Shown: piece by piece, positions 44,663 through 53,005 of the stretch
Position numbering within the stretch: the stretch's first letter is position 1
Layout of the letters: every line of letters begins with the position of its first letter
Source of the DNA: an uncultured Salinimicrobium sp.
GTDB taxonomy: Bacteria; Bacteroidota; Bacteroidia; Flavobacteriales; Flavobacteriaceae
DNA: 64,000 nt
NCBI GenBank assembly: GCA_946887075.1
Contig: CAMPKA010000001.1
Span: 186,001-250,000, forward strand
Direction of reading: 5' to 3'
Position numbers and translations under genes: made by a program
Notes under the pieces: model-generated
The model's input: only the letters and a program-made list of their open reading frames with translations
What the model was told of the DNA's origin: nothing
Database searches by the model: none

Positions 44663-45100
44663 TCAGAACCAGGCGCTCCATGGAATCCGCGAGAGCACCA
44701 GAATGAGTGCCGGGGTATAGAACAAAGCCAGCATTTTGAACTTGGGCTTGGAAGTCAGCTTCTTTTTATGTTTCGAATACCCTATGGTAATAAGAATTAC
44801 GGAAATAAGCATTATAAGGGGATGTTCTACAAGGTAAAGCCGTAGGGTAGCATCCTTCATAACAGCTCCCATTCCGTTCTCCCTGAGTACATCAAAGTAA
44901 GGCGCGACGAAATAAAGAACAATTCCTATAAGGACCTGGAGATGGGTGACGATAAGGGAGAACAGGGCAATCCTGAAATCATTGGCCCCATAGTCTTTTT
45001 TACTGAAGAATCCCACCAGGGCATTTATTGTGGCAATGGTCAGCACCAGTAGTACAAGATAGGCCCACCAGGAATGAACAAAATATACGGTAGAATACAT
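44663..45100 (-). CDS. small four-helix membrane protein, unknown function
   Basis: 145 residues with four predicted membrane helices (about 12-32, 45-65, 90-110, 120-140). Landmarks: VHSWWAYLVLLVLTIATINALVGF, LIVTHLQVLIGIVLYFVAP and EHPLIMLISVILITIGYSKH. His9, His52 and His92 lie in or near helices, as in small cytochrome-b-like proteins, but no haem motif can be proven. It is probably conserved in Flavobacteriaceae. It converges on the previous gene with about 29 bp between stops. Confidence 0.75.
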   Translation of the reverse strand: MYSTVYFVHSWWAYLVLLVLTIATINALVGFFSKKDYGANDFRIALFSLIVTHLQVLIGIVLYFVAPYFDVLRENGMGAVMKDATLRLYLVEHPLIMLISVILITIGYSKHKKKLTSKPKFKMLALFYTPALILVLSRIPWSAWF

Positions 45101-45141
45101 AATGGTTGGTTTTAGGGTAAAGATAAAAGTTTTCCCATAAA

Positions 45142-45168
45142 AAAACGGTCTTCAGGGAAGACCGTTTT
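45142..45168 (-). terminator. terminator after the endonuclease I lipoprotein gene
   Basis: A perfect 12-bp stem (AAAACGGTCTTC at 45142-45153 pairs with GAAGACCGTTTT at 45157-45168) has a 3-nt loop. On the minus strand the hairpin ends in a T run and lies 19 bp past the stop at 45188. The A/T ends make it usable in both directions. Confidence 0.85.
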
Positions 45169-45187
45169 CTCGTCCTAAAAGCAGGTT

Positions 45188-46816
45188 CTACCAACGATTT
45201 TCTGCAGAAACTCCTCCCCAGATCAAGGTAGCCAGATACGGATTGTCTATAAAAGGATTGCGGTTACCCTGGACAGCTGATATAACCTCATTTCTTTGAA
45301 TTTCAAAGGCAGAAACAGGATCCTCGGCGTTCCATTCGAGGAAAAGCTCCAAATTGCCTACTTTGGAGAAGGTTTCTCCATATCTGATATGAAGATACAT
45401 CACCATCCGTGCTACATCTCCTTTCCATTCGTCCCCCGGATACCAGGAGTCCCCACCGACTAAATGGGCCTCCCCTGAACCTTCGGTGAAGGGATGGTTC
45501 AGCCTGGTGGAATTAATGTCAGCATCGGCCACCCGCAGATGGTGCAGATCAGTGACCGCATCGTCCGAAGTCAACTTTGACTGTGGATAAATGTGTTCTG
45601 TATTGAAGGTCTGGGGCTCGTATGGGTTGTTCGGAGATTGGTACTCCTTCCAAAACCTACTCTCCCCGGTGTACATCAGGATTACATTATCCGGTTCACT
45701 GGGATCTTCATCTGCCTCGTATAGATAGTCGTGACGCTGTCCGTAAGAGAGAATGGTGGTGTGTTTGTCGACGGTCAAATCAGAGATAACCTCCAAATTT
45801 GCCGCAGAAGAGGTGGAAAAGGTCATGTTCCCGTAGTAGGTCTGAAGTTCTGCAGGAATGTCGAACGCGACGGTCTCAACCACGCTTACCTCAACAGTGG
45901 CTTCCGAACATGTCGGATCAGGTGCATCGTCATCACAGAGCGTGTACACAAAGGAATCTTCACCTGTAAAACCGATTGCCGGGGTGTAAATTACATTTCC
46001 ACCCTCGCCCAGGGTCACCGTTCCATGGGAGGCTCCGGATACAGAAGTAATGGTCGCATCGTCCTCTACAAGATCATTTTCAAGAAGATCAGTAATGATC
46101 GACTCCCCTGATCCGGCTTCCAAGACTACCAGGTCGTCCTTTGCCTCAGGAGAACCTGTATCAGTTACGGTTATCGAGATCACCGCTGAGGAACAGGTGG
46201 GTTCCGAATCATCATCGCAAATGGTATATGTGAAGGTATCCTGACCTGCAAAACCGATTGCAGGTTCATAGGAGATGGTCCCATCGTTATTAAGAACCAC
46301 CTCTCCGAAAGTTCCTTCCACATCCACAGAGGTTACGGTTGCGTTGTCCAATAATTCGTCATTCTCGAGAAAGTTCGAAAGGGTAATGCCGGTATCCTCC
46401 TGGGTCTCGTAGCTGTCGTCATGTGCTACGGGATCGGATGCCGTTACCGTTATGGTTACCGTGGCGGAGGAACAATTTGGGGTGTCCGCGTTATCACAGA
46501 TGGTGTATTCAAAGGAATCTTCCCCAGTGAAATCCTGTGGCGGCGTATAGGTCAAGCTGCCATCCCTGTTGTCTACAACGCTGCCTCCTTCTTCAGTCTC
46601 GGAATCAAATGCCGTAATCCTGGCATAATCGAAAACAGTGTCGTTTTCGAGCAAGTCAGTCATGACCAACTCGGAATTCTCAGACGTTTCCACTTCATCA
46701 TCCATCGCCACCGGCTCGTCAACAGCAGGGGGTTCCGGTGGAGCAACGCTTCCTCCATCATCCTTGCTACATCCCATGACCATAACACCTGCAAAAATTA
46801 ACCATACCTTCTTCAT
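45188..46816 (-). CDS. endonuclease I lipoprotein with three Ig-like repeats
   Basis: 542 residues. The lipoprotein signal ends VMVMGC (Cys16), followed by SKDDGG, which resembles the surface lipoprotein export signal of Capnocytophaga and Flavobacterium. Three tandem Ig/cadherin-like repeats lie at about 34-125, 128-218 and 222-313, each with TLLENDxxxDxAxITS-like and GFTGEDSFxYTICDDD-like segments and two Cys flanking an acidic loop. The C-terminal nuclease domain (about 325-535) is EndA/NucM type: EHIYPQS at 407-413 with the catalytic His, LHHLR at 424-428, and GNRNPFIDNP at 517-526. It probably degrades DNA at the cell surface. The start at 46816 is the one giving a lipoprotein signal. 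Confidence 0.88.
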   Translation of the reverse strand: MKKVWLIFAGVMVMGCSKDDGGSVAPPEPPAVDEPVAMDDEVETSENSELVMTDLLENDTVFDYARITAFDSETEEGGSVVDNRDGSLTYTPPQDFTGEDSFEYTICDNADTPNCSSATVTITVTASDPVAHDDSYETQEDTGITLSNFLENDELLDNATVTSVDVEGTFGEVVLNNDGTISYEPAIGFAGQDTFTYTICDDDSEPTCSSAVISITVTDTGSPEAKDDLVVLEAGSGESIITDLLENDLVEDDATITSVSGASHGTVTLGEGGNVIYTPAIGFTGEDSFVYTLCDDDAPDPTCSEATVEVSVVETVAFDIPAELQTYYGNMTFSTSSAANLEVISDLTVDKHTTILSYGQRHDYLYEADEDPSEPDNVILMYTGESRFWKEYQSPNNPYEPQTFNTEHIYPQSKLTSDDAVTDLHHLRVADADINSTRLNHPFTEGSGEAHLVGGDSWYPGDEWKGDVARMVMYLHIRYGETFSKVGNLELFLEWNAEDPVSAFEIQRNEVISAVQGNRNPFIDNPYLATLIWGGVSAENRW

Positions 46817-46860
46817 CTCATTTCTATTTAGTTCGCCTGTCTTTGACAGGATTATTAAAA

Positions 46861-46897
46861 GCAAAAACCTCTTACCAACAAGATAAGAGATTTTTGC
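46861..46897 (-). terminator. terminator between the repeat lipoprotein and the endonuclease gene
   Basis: Stem GCAAAAAcCTCTTA (46861-46874) pairs with TAAGAGaTTTTTGC (46884-46897) with one mismatch and a 9-nt loop. On the minus strand it is followed by TTTT. It implies that the endonuclease gene is at least partly transcribed on its own. Confidence 0.75.
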
Positions 46898-46920
46898 GTT
46901 ACTGTGTAGGTTCTACTGGT

Positions 46921-48630
46921 CTAAGCCGGAATCCACACCCCATCTGTTTTGATGAGCAACATCTGTTCTGTGGTATTATTTCCGTTATATATTGCAAAAG
47001 TCAGCAGATACTTCTGTCCCTCTTCGGCATTAGGAGCTACCTTTCCATTGAGCAGGATGTTCATCGCCTCAAGCAACATTTCATCCGTCCACTGGTTTCG
47101 ATTTCCGGGTCTCCTGTCGAAGTTGTTATAATTCCCGACACTCCAGGCAGGATCTGGATACTTCTCGGTCAGTTGTTCTCCGATATACGCGTAATCCTCC
47201 GGAGTCAGCGTGTAGGTGATGGTGTTATCTGGAACCCAGGTTGTGCCGTCATGCCCGAATTGCAGACTCTGAGCAATCACACTAGGGATATAATGGAACT
47301 CGCCTCCTTCAAAGACAAAGTTTGCATATTTCTTCTCTGTCCCATCCCCATTGTAGAAATCATACATTACAGGAATAAAATCCCCTTCTTCCGCGTAAGG
47401 AAAATGCAGTTCCAGGAAGGTCTCGATCTTTGCAGCTGCTACCTCCTCGTCATCGAAATTGGGAAAACGCTGACCCATTTCAGTGTAGTCTTCGGGTTCA
47501 AAGGTGAAAGGTCTTCCCCAGTCCCCGTTAGCAAAAGCGAACACATCGGTTTCCATAATCGTGGAAACCTCACTTTCACCGCTGATGACATAGCTTCCAT
47601 CCTCAAGCATCACGGCATCGGTGACCGTGCTCACAGATCCACTATAGACATCATAAGACACATCAAATTCGGCTCCCTCCTCTGCATCTGGAAACCTTTC
47701 CATCAGTACAAAATTGATCGCTTCAAGAATCATGGCCTCACTCCAGTAATTATCACTGGTTTCCCTGGTATCAAAGCTATTGAACTGGGCGGCATTCCCC
47801 GCAGGCCCAGGATATTCTTCCTCAAATTCTACTCCGATCAGATCAAAGTCATCACGGGTAAGTTCGTATTTTTCGGCTCCGAATCGGACATACTGGTTTC
47901 CGTCGAACCGAAGGTTCATCGTCTCGGTACCGGCACTTCCATCATAAATGTCGTAAGTAACCTTGTAAGTCTGACCTTCTACCCCTTCAAACTCATCACT
48001 CAAAACAACATTGAGAGCATCCAGGATCATTTCGTTACTCCAGTATGCATCTCTGCCCTCTCTCCTGTCGAAGTTATTGTATTGTCCTGCACTTTCTGCC
48101 GGATCCGGGTAGGTATCAGCCAATTCATCCCCAATTAGCTCAAAATCATCGTCATTAAGATCATAGGCTATCTCCTCCGCAACAGTTCTGTAGGTCAGTT
48201 CCACAAAATCTCCTTCAGAGGCCTGGGGAAATTTATACGCCAACAGGTCCTCTATCTGAGAGGTGTTGGTGAAGTAATTTACATCGAGTCCGATGGCTTC
48301 GTAATCGGCATCCGATACCGTATATTCCTCAACAGAGACAGGAGCGTACAAATCAAATGTAACCAAAGCCAGAGATCCTTCCCCCCAAACCGGGAATTTG
48401 TCGGTTAGCAACTGAGGAATCAGTGCTTTGGCATCATCGATGGAACTGAAATTCCCAAAATCAAGGTCGAGGGCATCATAATCATCATCTGTAAGTGTGT
48501 ATTCACTTACCCCAACGATATCTGCGTTCTCCAGAGAAGCATCTACCTCACTGTGTATGTCTTCCATAGGTTCACACCCCGTAAGAGCGAGCCCTAATAG
48601 CATCATCAAAAAGTAAACTGAATTTTTCAT
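46921..48630 (-). CDS. lipoprotein with six copies of an unrecognised repeat
   Basis: 569 residues from MKNSVYFLMMLL; lipobox ALTGC with Cys19 (a Met two codons earlier, at 48636, is also possible). The protein is acidic and built from six repeats beginning (Y/F)(T/E/D)(L/V/F)(T/N/S/E)xxDY/DF: about 44-97, 103-150, 156-232, 255-332, 375-430 and 472-552. Repeats 3, 4 and 6 are long, with YP(D/G)PA, N(N/S)FDxR, W(S/T)(D/E)xM(I/L)L(D/E)A(L/I/M)N, then EGxxxxVxYDxYxGS. Repeats 1, 2 and 5 lack the middle. It starts 10 bp after the TonB receptor gene and so is its likely surface partner. I do not recognise the family. Confidence 0.8.
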   Translation of the reverse strand: MKNSVYFLMMLLGLALTGCEPMEDIHSEVDASLENADIVGVSEYTLTDDDYDALDLDFGNFSSIDDAKALIPQLLTDKFPVWGEGSLALVTFDLYAPVSVEEYTVSDADYEAIGLDVNYFTNTSQIEDLLAYKFPQASEGDFVELTYRTVAEEIAYDLNDDDFELIGDELADTYPDPAESAGQYNNFDRREGRDAYWSNEMILDALNVVLSDEFEGVEGQTYKVTYDIYDGSAGTETMNLRFDGNQYVRFGAEKYELTRDDFDLIGVEFEEEYPGPAGNAAQFNSFDTRETSDNYWSEAMILEAINFVLMERFPDAEEGAEFDVSYDVYSGSVSTVTDAVMLEDGSYVISGESEVSTIMETDVFAFANGDWGRPFTFEPEDYTEMGQRFPNFDDEEVAAAKIETFLELHFPYAEEGDFIPVMYDFYNGDGTEKKYANFVFEGGEFHYIPSVIAQSLQFGHDGTTWVPDNTITYTLTPEDYAYIGEQLTEKYPDPAWSVGNYNNFDRRPGNRNQWTDEMLLEAMNILLNGKVAPNAEEGQKYLLTFAIYNGNNTTEQMLLIKTDGVWIPA

Positions 48631-48640
48631 TTTCATTTTT

Positions 48641-51178
48641 TTAGAAATTAATTTTTGCTCCGACATTAAAGGTCCTTCCAAATCCATAGAAAACCCCGTC
48701 ATTCACACCGCCTCTTGCAATGGCAATATATTCTGTGTCCAGCACATTATTGACATTTCCGATCAGCATCGCCTCCAGATCCCCAACATCGAATTTGTGG
48801 GTGAGTCCAAAATCGAGAAGTCCATATTCAGGAAGTTCCCAGGACTGTCCAAGCTCTCTGGTATTTCTGGTTTCAGGATCGAATTCAGCATAAAGATTGT
48901 CAAAATAATTCCAGTTCAGACGGAGCTTTGTTCCTTGCCAAACCTCGTATTCCGCCCCTGCAGCGAAGGTGGTCTGTGCAGATCCTCCAACCTTAAGATC
49001 CGCGACATAGAGATCTATGGTGGTGACATAGTTCTGTTCCTCGTCATAGATATCAACGTTCCTGATGTCGTCCACCCAGGTCCAATCTCCGAAGGAAGCC
49101 ATTCCATTTAGCGTCATTCCTTCGAACGGACGGTAGTTAAATTCCAGTTCTATCCCCTGGTGAAGCGCATTCAGTCCTAGGATATTAGCTGATCCGGTAG
49201 TTCCATCCGGATTCTGGAAACGCTGAACTAGTGTTTTGTCATTCCATTCAGTCCGGTAGAGGTTCACATCTGCCTTAAAGTTGGTGCTTCGGTAGCCATA
49301 ACCGAGTTCCGCACTAAATATCTTCTGGTTCTCAGCGCCCTCATTGATCACGTTTTGGAAATTCAGAAATACGGCATTTGAGAAAGGCGCTTTTTCAAAA
49401 TAACCGATGTTCGCGAAGACATTGTTATGATCATCAAGATTATAATTGGCACCTCCCTTCGCGCTGTATCCGATGAAATGCTGGAAATCCGTTTCTCTTG
49501 CCGGATCAGAGTCCAGGTAGTTGAAGAAATCCTCACGCTTGTAAGAGGTGTTGGAACCAGCCACGGTTACGAAAGCCGATACTGCTCCTTCCGCATATTC
49601 CGCCTGGGCGAACAAACCTTCCCAGAGCACGGTACCTATGTCATGATAATCAATGATGTCTCCAACTCCGGCGGCATGAACTGGATTGTTGACATCAGCG
49701 TCATCGAAAACGTATTGACCTCCGAGGAGATCCGTCACCTCCGTGAAGTGCTCCCCCTGATAATACCTGAAATCGACACCCCCTGTGAACTGAATGTCTT
49801 CGAAAACTTCCGAAGTGAGGGTGGATAGAAGACCATACCATTTGTGGTTGTTTCGGGAAGCCCGGAGATATGTTTCTGAACCTAAAGCCCCACTTTCCAT
49901 GTTCTCTTCAACGATTAGATCAACATTCACCGGCTGCAGAAAGCCGAATCGGTAAGGGGAGGGTTCGCTGGGCGTGCCAAGAGCGAATTTGTTCACGCCT
50001 CCATAACCTCCGCCACCTCCAGTACCAAACGAGGCGTAAACAGCGGTAGAAAGCTGAGTGTCCGCTGAAATATCCCAGTAGTGGTTCAGCGACATCTGTG
50101 GTTTATGGTAGAAGTTGTTCTCGATATGCATGACTTCTCCATTTCTATATCCCCAATCGGCATTCAAACGTGTACCTCTCTCGCTCTGCCTGTAGAACGC
50201 TATAGGCAGTGCGTTCTGACGCTGCCCATGCTCCTGTTTCGCGCCAAAGGCTGTGAAAGAAAGCTGGTGATCCTCGTTGAAATCCTTTGCGATATTTACG
50301 AAATAGGAGAATCCTTCGAATTCGGTGCCGTCGATGTAGCCGTCTCCGGTTGTCCTGGCACCGGATACAGTAAAGGCCCAGCCATTATCCATTTTCCCTG
50401 TGGAAACAGTAGCTGCAATCTTTTCATATCCGTCATTTCCAAGGGAATAGAAAACGTTCCCGCCTTCTTTCTGATCCGTCGTCCGGGTCACAATGTTAAT
50501 GGTTCCCCCGATTGACGGCACTGCCACCTTAGAGGCTCCAAGACCCCTTTGGACCTGCATGAACCTGGTTACGTCGGAAAGTCCGGCCCAGTTACTCCAG
50601 TAGACCCTTCCATTCTCCATATCATTTACAGGAATACCGTTTATTAGTACAGCAATGTTCTCTGATTCAAAACCACGTAACCTGATCTCGGAATCTCCAA
50701 AACCACCACCACCTTTGGTAACGTAAACACTAGGGGTAGACTCCAGTAACTCCGGGAATTCAAGGTTTCCAAGCCGGGTTTCAATAGCTTCTGATCTAAT
50801 GGTAGAAACAGCAACAGGGGTTTTCCTGTCGATGGCTATGGAATAGGTAGTTATGATGACTTCTTCCAGAGCATCCGGATCCGGTTGCAACAGGATTCGA
50901 CCGAGATCCACGGTCTCTCCATCTGCTACTTGAAATGGGACTCTTTTAGACTCAAAACCCAGAAAGCTGATCTCGATTTCTCCTGAGGCGTTATCAGTCT
51001 CGAGACTGAACTTACCTCCGAAATCCGTCATGGTTCCGGTAGAAGTACCCACTATAACAACGTTTGCTGCGGGTAAGGGAGCATCCATTTCGGCATCGAT
51101 CACCGTTCCGGTAATGACACCCTGAGCAAAAATAGTCGATGTGGTAAAGAACAAAGCTAATGCTAATAATCTCCTCAT
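48641..51178 (-). CDS. TonB-dependent receptor with carboxypeptidase-like N-terminal domain
   Basis: 845-residue outer-membrane transporter. Signal peptide 1-18 (IFAQ). A CarboxypepD_reg-like domain follows at about 20-100 (GVITGTVIDAEMDAPLPAANVVIVGT). The plug domain (about 115-220) contains FPELLESTPSVYVTKGGGGFGDSEIRLRGFESENIAVLINGIPVNDMENG. The rest is a 22-strand-type barrel ending in FGRTFNVGAKINF with terminal Phe. The glycine run in the plug (SVYVTKGGGGFGDSEIRLRGF) resembles receptors paired with surface lipoproteins. The substrate is unknown. The repeat lipoprotein follows immediately; the endonuclease lies beyond a terminator. Confidence 0.92.
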   Translation of the reverse strand: MRRLLALALFFTTSTIFAQGVITGTVIDAEMDAPLPAANVVIVGTSTGTMTDFGGKFSLETDNASGEIEISFLGFESKRVPFQVADGETVDLGRILLQPDPDALEEVIITTYSIAIDRKTPVAVSTIRSEAIETRLGNLEFPELLESTPSVYVTKGGGGFGDSEIRLRGFESENIAVLINGIPVNDMENGRVYWSNWAGLSDVTRFMQVQRGLGASKVAVPSIGGTINIVTRTTDQKEGGNVFYSLGNDGYEKIAATVSTGKMDNGWAFTVSGARTTGDGYIDGTEFEGFSYFVNIAKDFNEDHQLSFTAFGAKQEHGQRQNALPIAFYRQSERGTRLNADWGYRNGEVMHIENNFYHKPQMSLNHYWDISADTQLSTAVYASFGTGGGGGYGGVNKFALGTPSEPSPYRFGFLQPVNVDLIVEENMESGALGSETYLRASRNNHKWYGLLSTLTSEVFEDIQFTGGVDFRYYQGEHFTEVTDLLGGQYVFDDADVNNPVHAAGVGDIIDYHDIGTVLWEGLFAQAEYAEGAVSAFVTVAGSNTSYKREDFFNYLDSDPARETDFQHFIGYSAKGGANYNLDDHNNVFANIGYFEKAPFSNAVFLNFQNVINEGAENQKIFSAELGYGYRSTNFKADVNLYRTEWNDKTLVQRFQNPDGTTGSANILGLNALHQGIELEFNYRPFEGMTLNGMASFGDWTWVDDIRNVDIYDEEQNYVTTIDLYVADLKVGGSAQTTFAAGAEYEVWQGTKLRLNWNYFDNLYAEFDPETRNTRELGQSWELPEYGLLDFGLTHKFDVGDLEAMLIGNVNNVLDTEYIAIARGGVNDGVFYGFGRTFNVGAKINF

Positions 51179-51367
51179 TGTGTAATTTTTAGGTTGAGTT
51201 TTAAAATTGTGATGCAAAAGAACGATTTTCCTGAAAAATATCCTTTAACTAAAGGTTAAGATTTTTTCGGAAAAATGCAAACGTTTTCGTAACCGGGTTT
51301 CGATACGCAACTGACTGTAAATCAAAGTCATGCTATCGCAGAAGAGAAGTGGGGTTTAACAGGAGCT

Positions 51368-52999
51368 TTATCCCTTGTAAAATTTTAACAAATTGCTGGT
51401 TGAGGAATCGTGACCGTCCACCTTTTTCTCGTTCAGGTCAGACAGGATTTTGTCAGCCAATTGTTTCCCGAGTTCTACTCCCCATTGATCATAACTGTAT
51501 ACATTCCAAAGGATTCCCTGGACGAAGATCTGGTGTTCGTATAAGGCGATCAGCTTTCCGAGCGCCTCAGGTGTGAGCCGGTCAAAAAGGAGGGTGGTCG
51601 TAGGCCGGTTTCCATCGAAAACGCGGAAGGGAAGCAAGCGCTTGATTTCCTCGATCCCATAACCTTTTTCCCGCATTTCGGACTGTACCTCTTCAGCTGA
51701 TTTTCCTTTCATCAGGGCTTCAGTCTGGGCAAAAAAATTGGCCATCAACTTGTCGTGGTGGCCCGGTGTCCCGTACAGGGATTTCCTGAATCCGATAAAA
51801 TCTGCCGGTATTAGCTTGGTACCCTGGTGGATCAATTGGAAAAATGCGTGCTGGGAATTCGTACCTGGTTCCCCCCATACGATGTTCCCTGTCTGGTATT
51901 TCACGCTCTGCCCATTTCGATCGACTCCTTTCCCATTGCTTTCCATGATGGCTTGCTGCAGATAGGCCGGGAAACGATGAAGATATTGGGTATAAGGGAT
52001 AATGGCTTGGGTTTCGCAACCTACGAGATTATTATACCAGAAAGTCAGCAGTGCCATACGGACCGGAATGTTTTCGGACAATGCGGTTTTCTGAAAGTGC
52101 TCATCCATCTTCCTGGCACCCTTGAGCAGGTTTTCGAAGTTTTCCGGGCCAATGGCCAGGCAGATCGAAAGGCCCACCGCACTCCATAAAGAGAAACGGC
52201 CTCCCACCCAATCCCACATTGGAAAAATATTGTCTTCGTGTATTCCGAAATCAATCACTGCAGGAACATTGCTGGAAACGGCAACAAAATGTTTAGAAAC
52301 CGCATCCTCGGGGGCTTTGCGCAGGAACCAGCTCCGGATCGTCTCGGAATTGGTCAGGGTTTCTTGTGTAGTAAAAGACTTGGAAACCACTACGAAAAGA
52401 GTTGTTTCAGGATTCAGATCCTGAATAATTTCCTGCACATGATCCCCATCGACATTGGACACGAAATGCACCCTTAAATGATTGGAATAATATTTCAAGG
52501 CTTCAGTTACCATCACAGGACCAAGATCGGACCCGCCGATCCCGATATTGACCACGTCCGTAAACGCTCTGCCCGTATATCCTTTCCGGGAACCTTCTAT
52601 GACAGATTTGCTGAAATTCCCCATTTTTTCGCGCACCCCTCTGATCTCCGGGATTACGTTTGTACCTTCCACCAATACCTCGGCGCTTTCCGAACCTCTT
52701 AGTGCCGTATGCAGGACTGCCCTATCTTCTGTTCTGTTGATCTTATCACCCTTGAAGTAGGAAGCAATGGCCTTTTCCAGGTCCATTTCCTGAGCGAACT
52801 CATTCAGATACTGCTCCGTCTCGGAGGTGATGAGATTTTTGCTGTAATCAACCAAGAGGTCTTCAAAAACCATGGTGAATGCTTCAGCACGCCCCGGATT
52901 CCTGGCGAATTCAGCCTTCAGGTCCAGATCTTTGACCGTTTCATAATGTTTCTTGAGATTGTTCCAGCTTCTGGTCTGGCGGGGATCCATAAAGGGCAT
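51368..52999 (-). CDS. pgi: glucose-6-phosphate isomerase
   Basis: Interconverts glucose-6-phosphate and fructose-6-phosphate, 543 residues. Motifs: VNIGIGGSDLGPVMV near 150, SKSFTTQETLTNSET near 208-222, WVGGRFSLWSAVG near 268-280, the catalytic Glu/His region NGQSVKYQTGNIVWGEPGTNSQHAFFQLIHQG and SYDQWGVELGK. All expected residues are present. It begins 6 bp after the M23 peptidase gene, so the two are co-transcribed. Met4 at 52990 is an alternative start. Confidence 0.97.
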   Translation of the reverse strand: MPFMDPRQTRSWNNLKKHYETVKDLDLKAEFARNPGRAEAFTMVFEDLLVDYSKNLITSETEQYLNEFAQEMDLEKAIASYFKGDKINRTEDRAVLHTALRGSESAEVLVEGTNVIPEIRGVREKMGNFSKSVIEGSRKGYTGRAFTDVVNIGIGGSDLGPVMVTEALKYYSNHLRVHFVSNVDGDHVQEIIQDLNPETTLFVVVSKSFTTQETLTNSETIRSWFLRKAPEDAVSKHFVAVSSNVPAVIDFGIHEDNIFPMWDWVGGRFSLWSAVGLSICLAIGPENFENLLKGARKMDEHFQKTALSENIPVRMALLTFWYNNLVGCETQAIIPYTQYLHRFPAYLQQAIMESNGKGVDRNGQSVKYQTGNIVWGEPGTNSQHAFFQLIHQGTKLIPADFIGFRKSLYGTPGHHDKLMANFFAQTEALMKGKSAEEVQSEMREKGYGIEEIKRLLPFRVFDGNRPTTTLLFDRLTPEALGKLIALYEHQIFVQGILWNVYSYDQWGVELGKQLADKILSDLNEKKVDGHDSSTSNLLKFYKG

Positions 53000-53005
53000 A
53001 CTTTT

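Noticed and set aside
46843..48138. Open frame of 431 codons on the plus strand
   Set aside because: It lies antisense to the six-repeat lipoprotein. Its translation shows no domain or signal, and recurring segments mirror the repeats of the true gene, so it is a by-product of repeat codon use.
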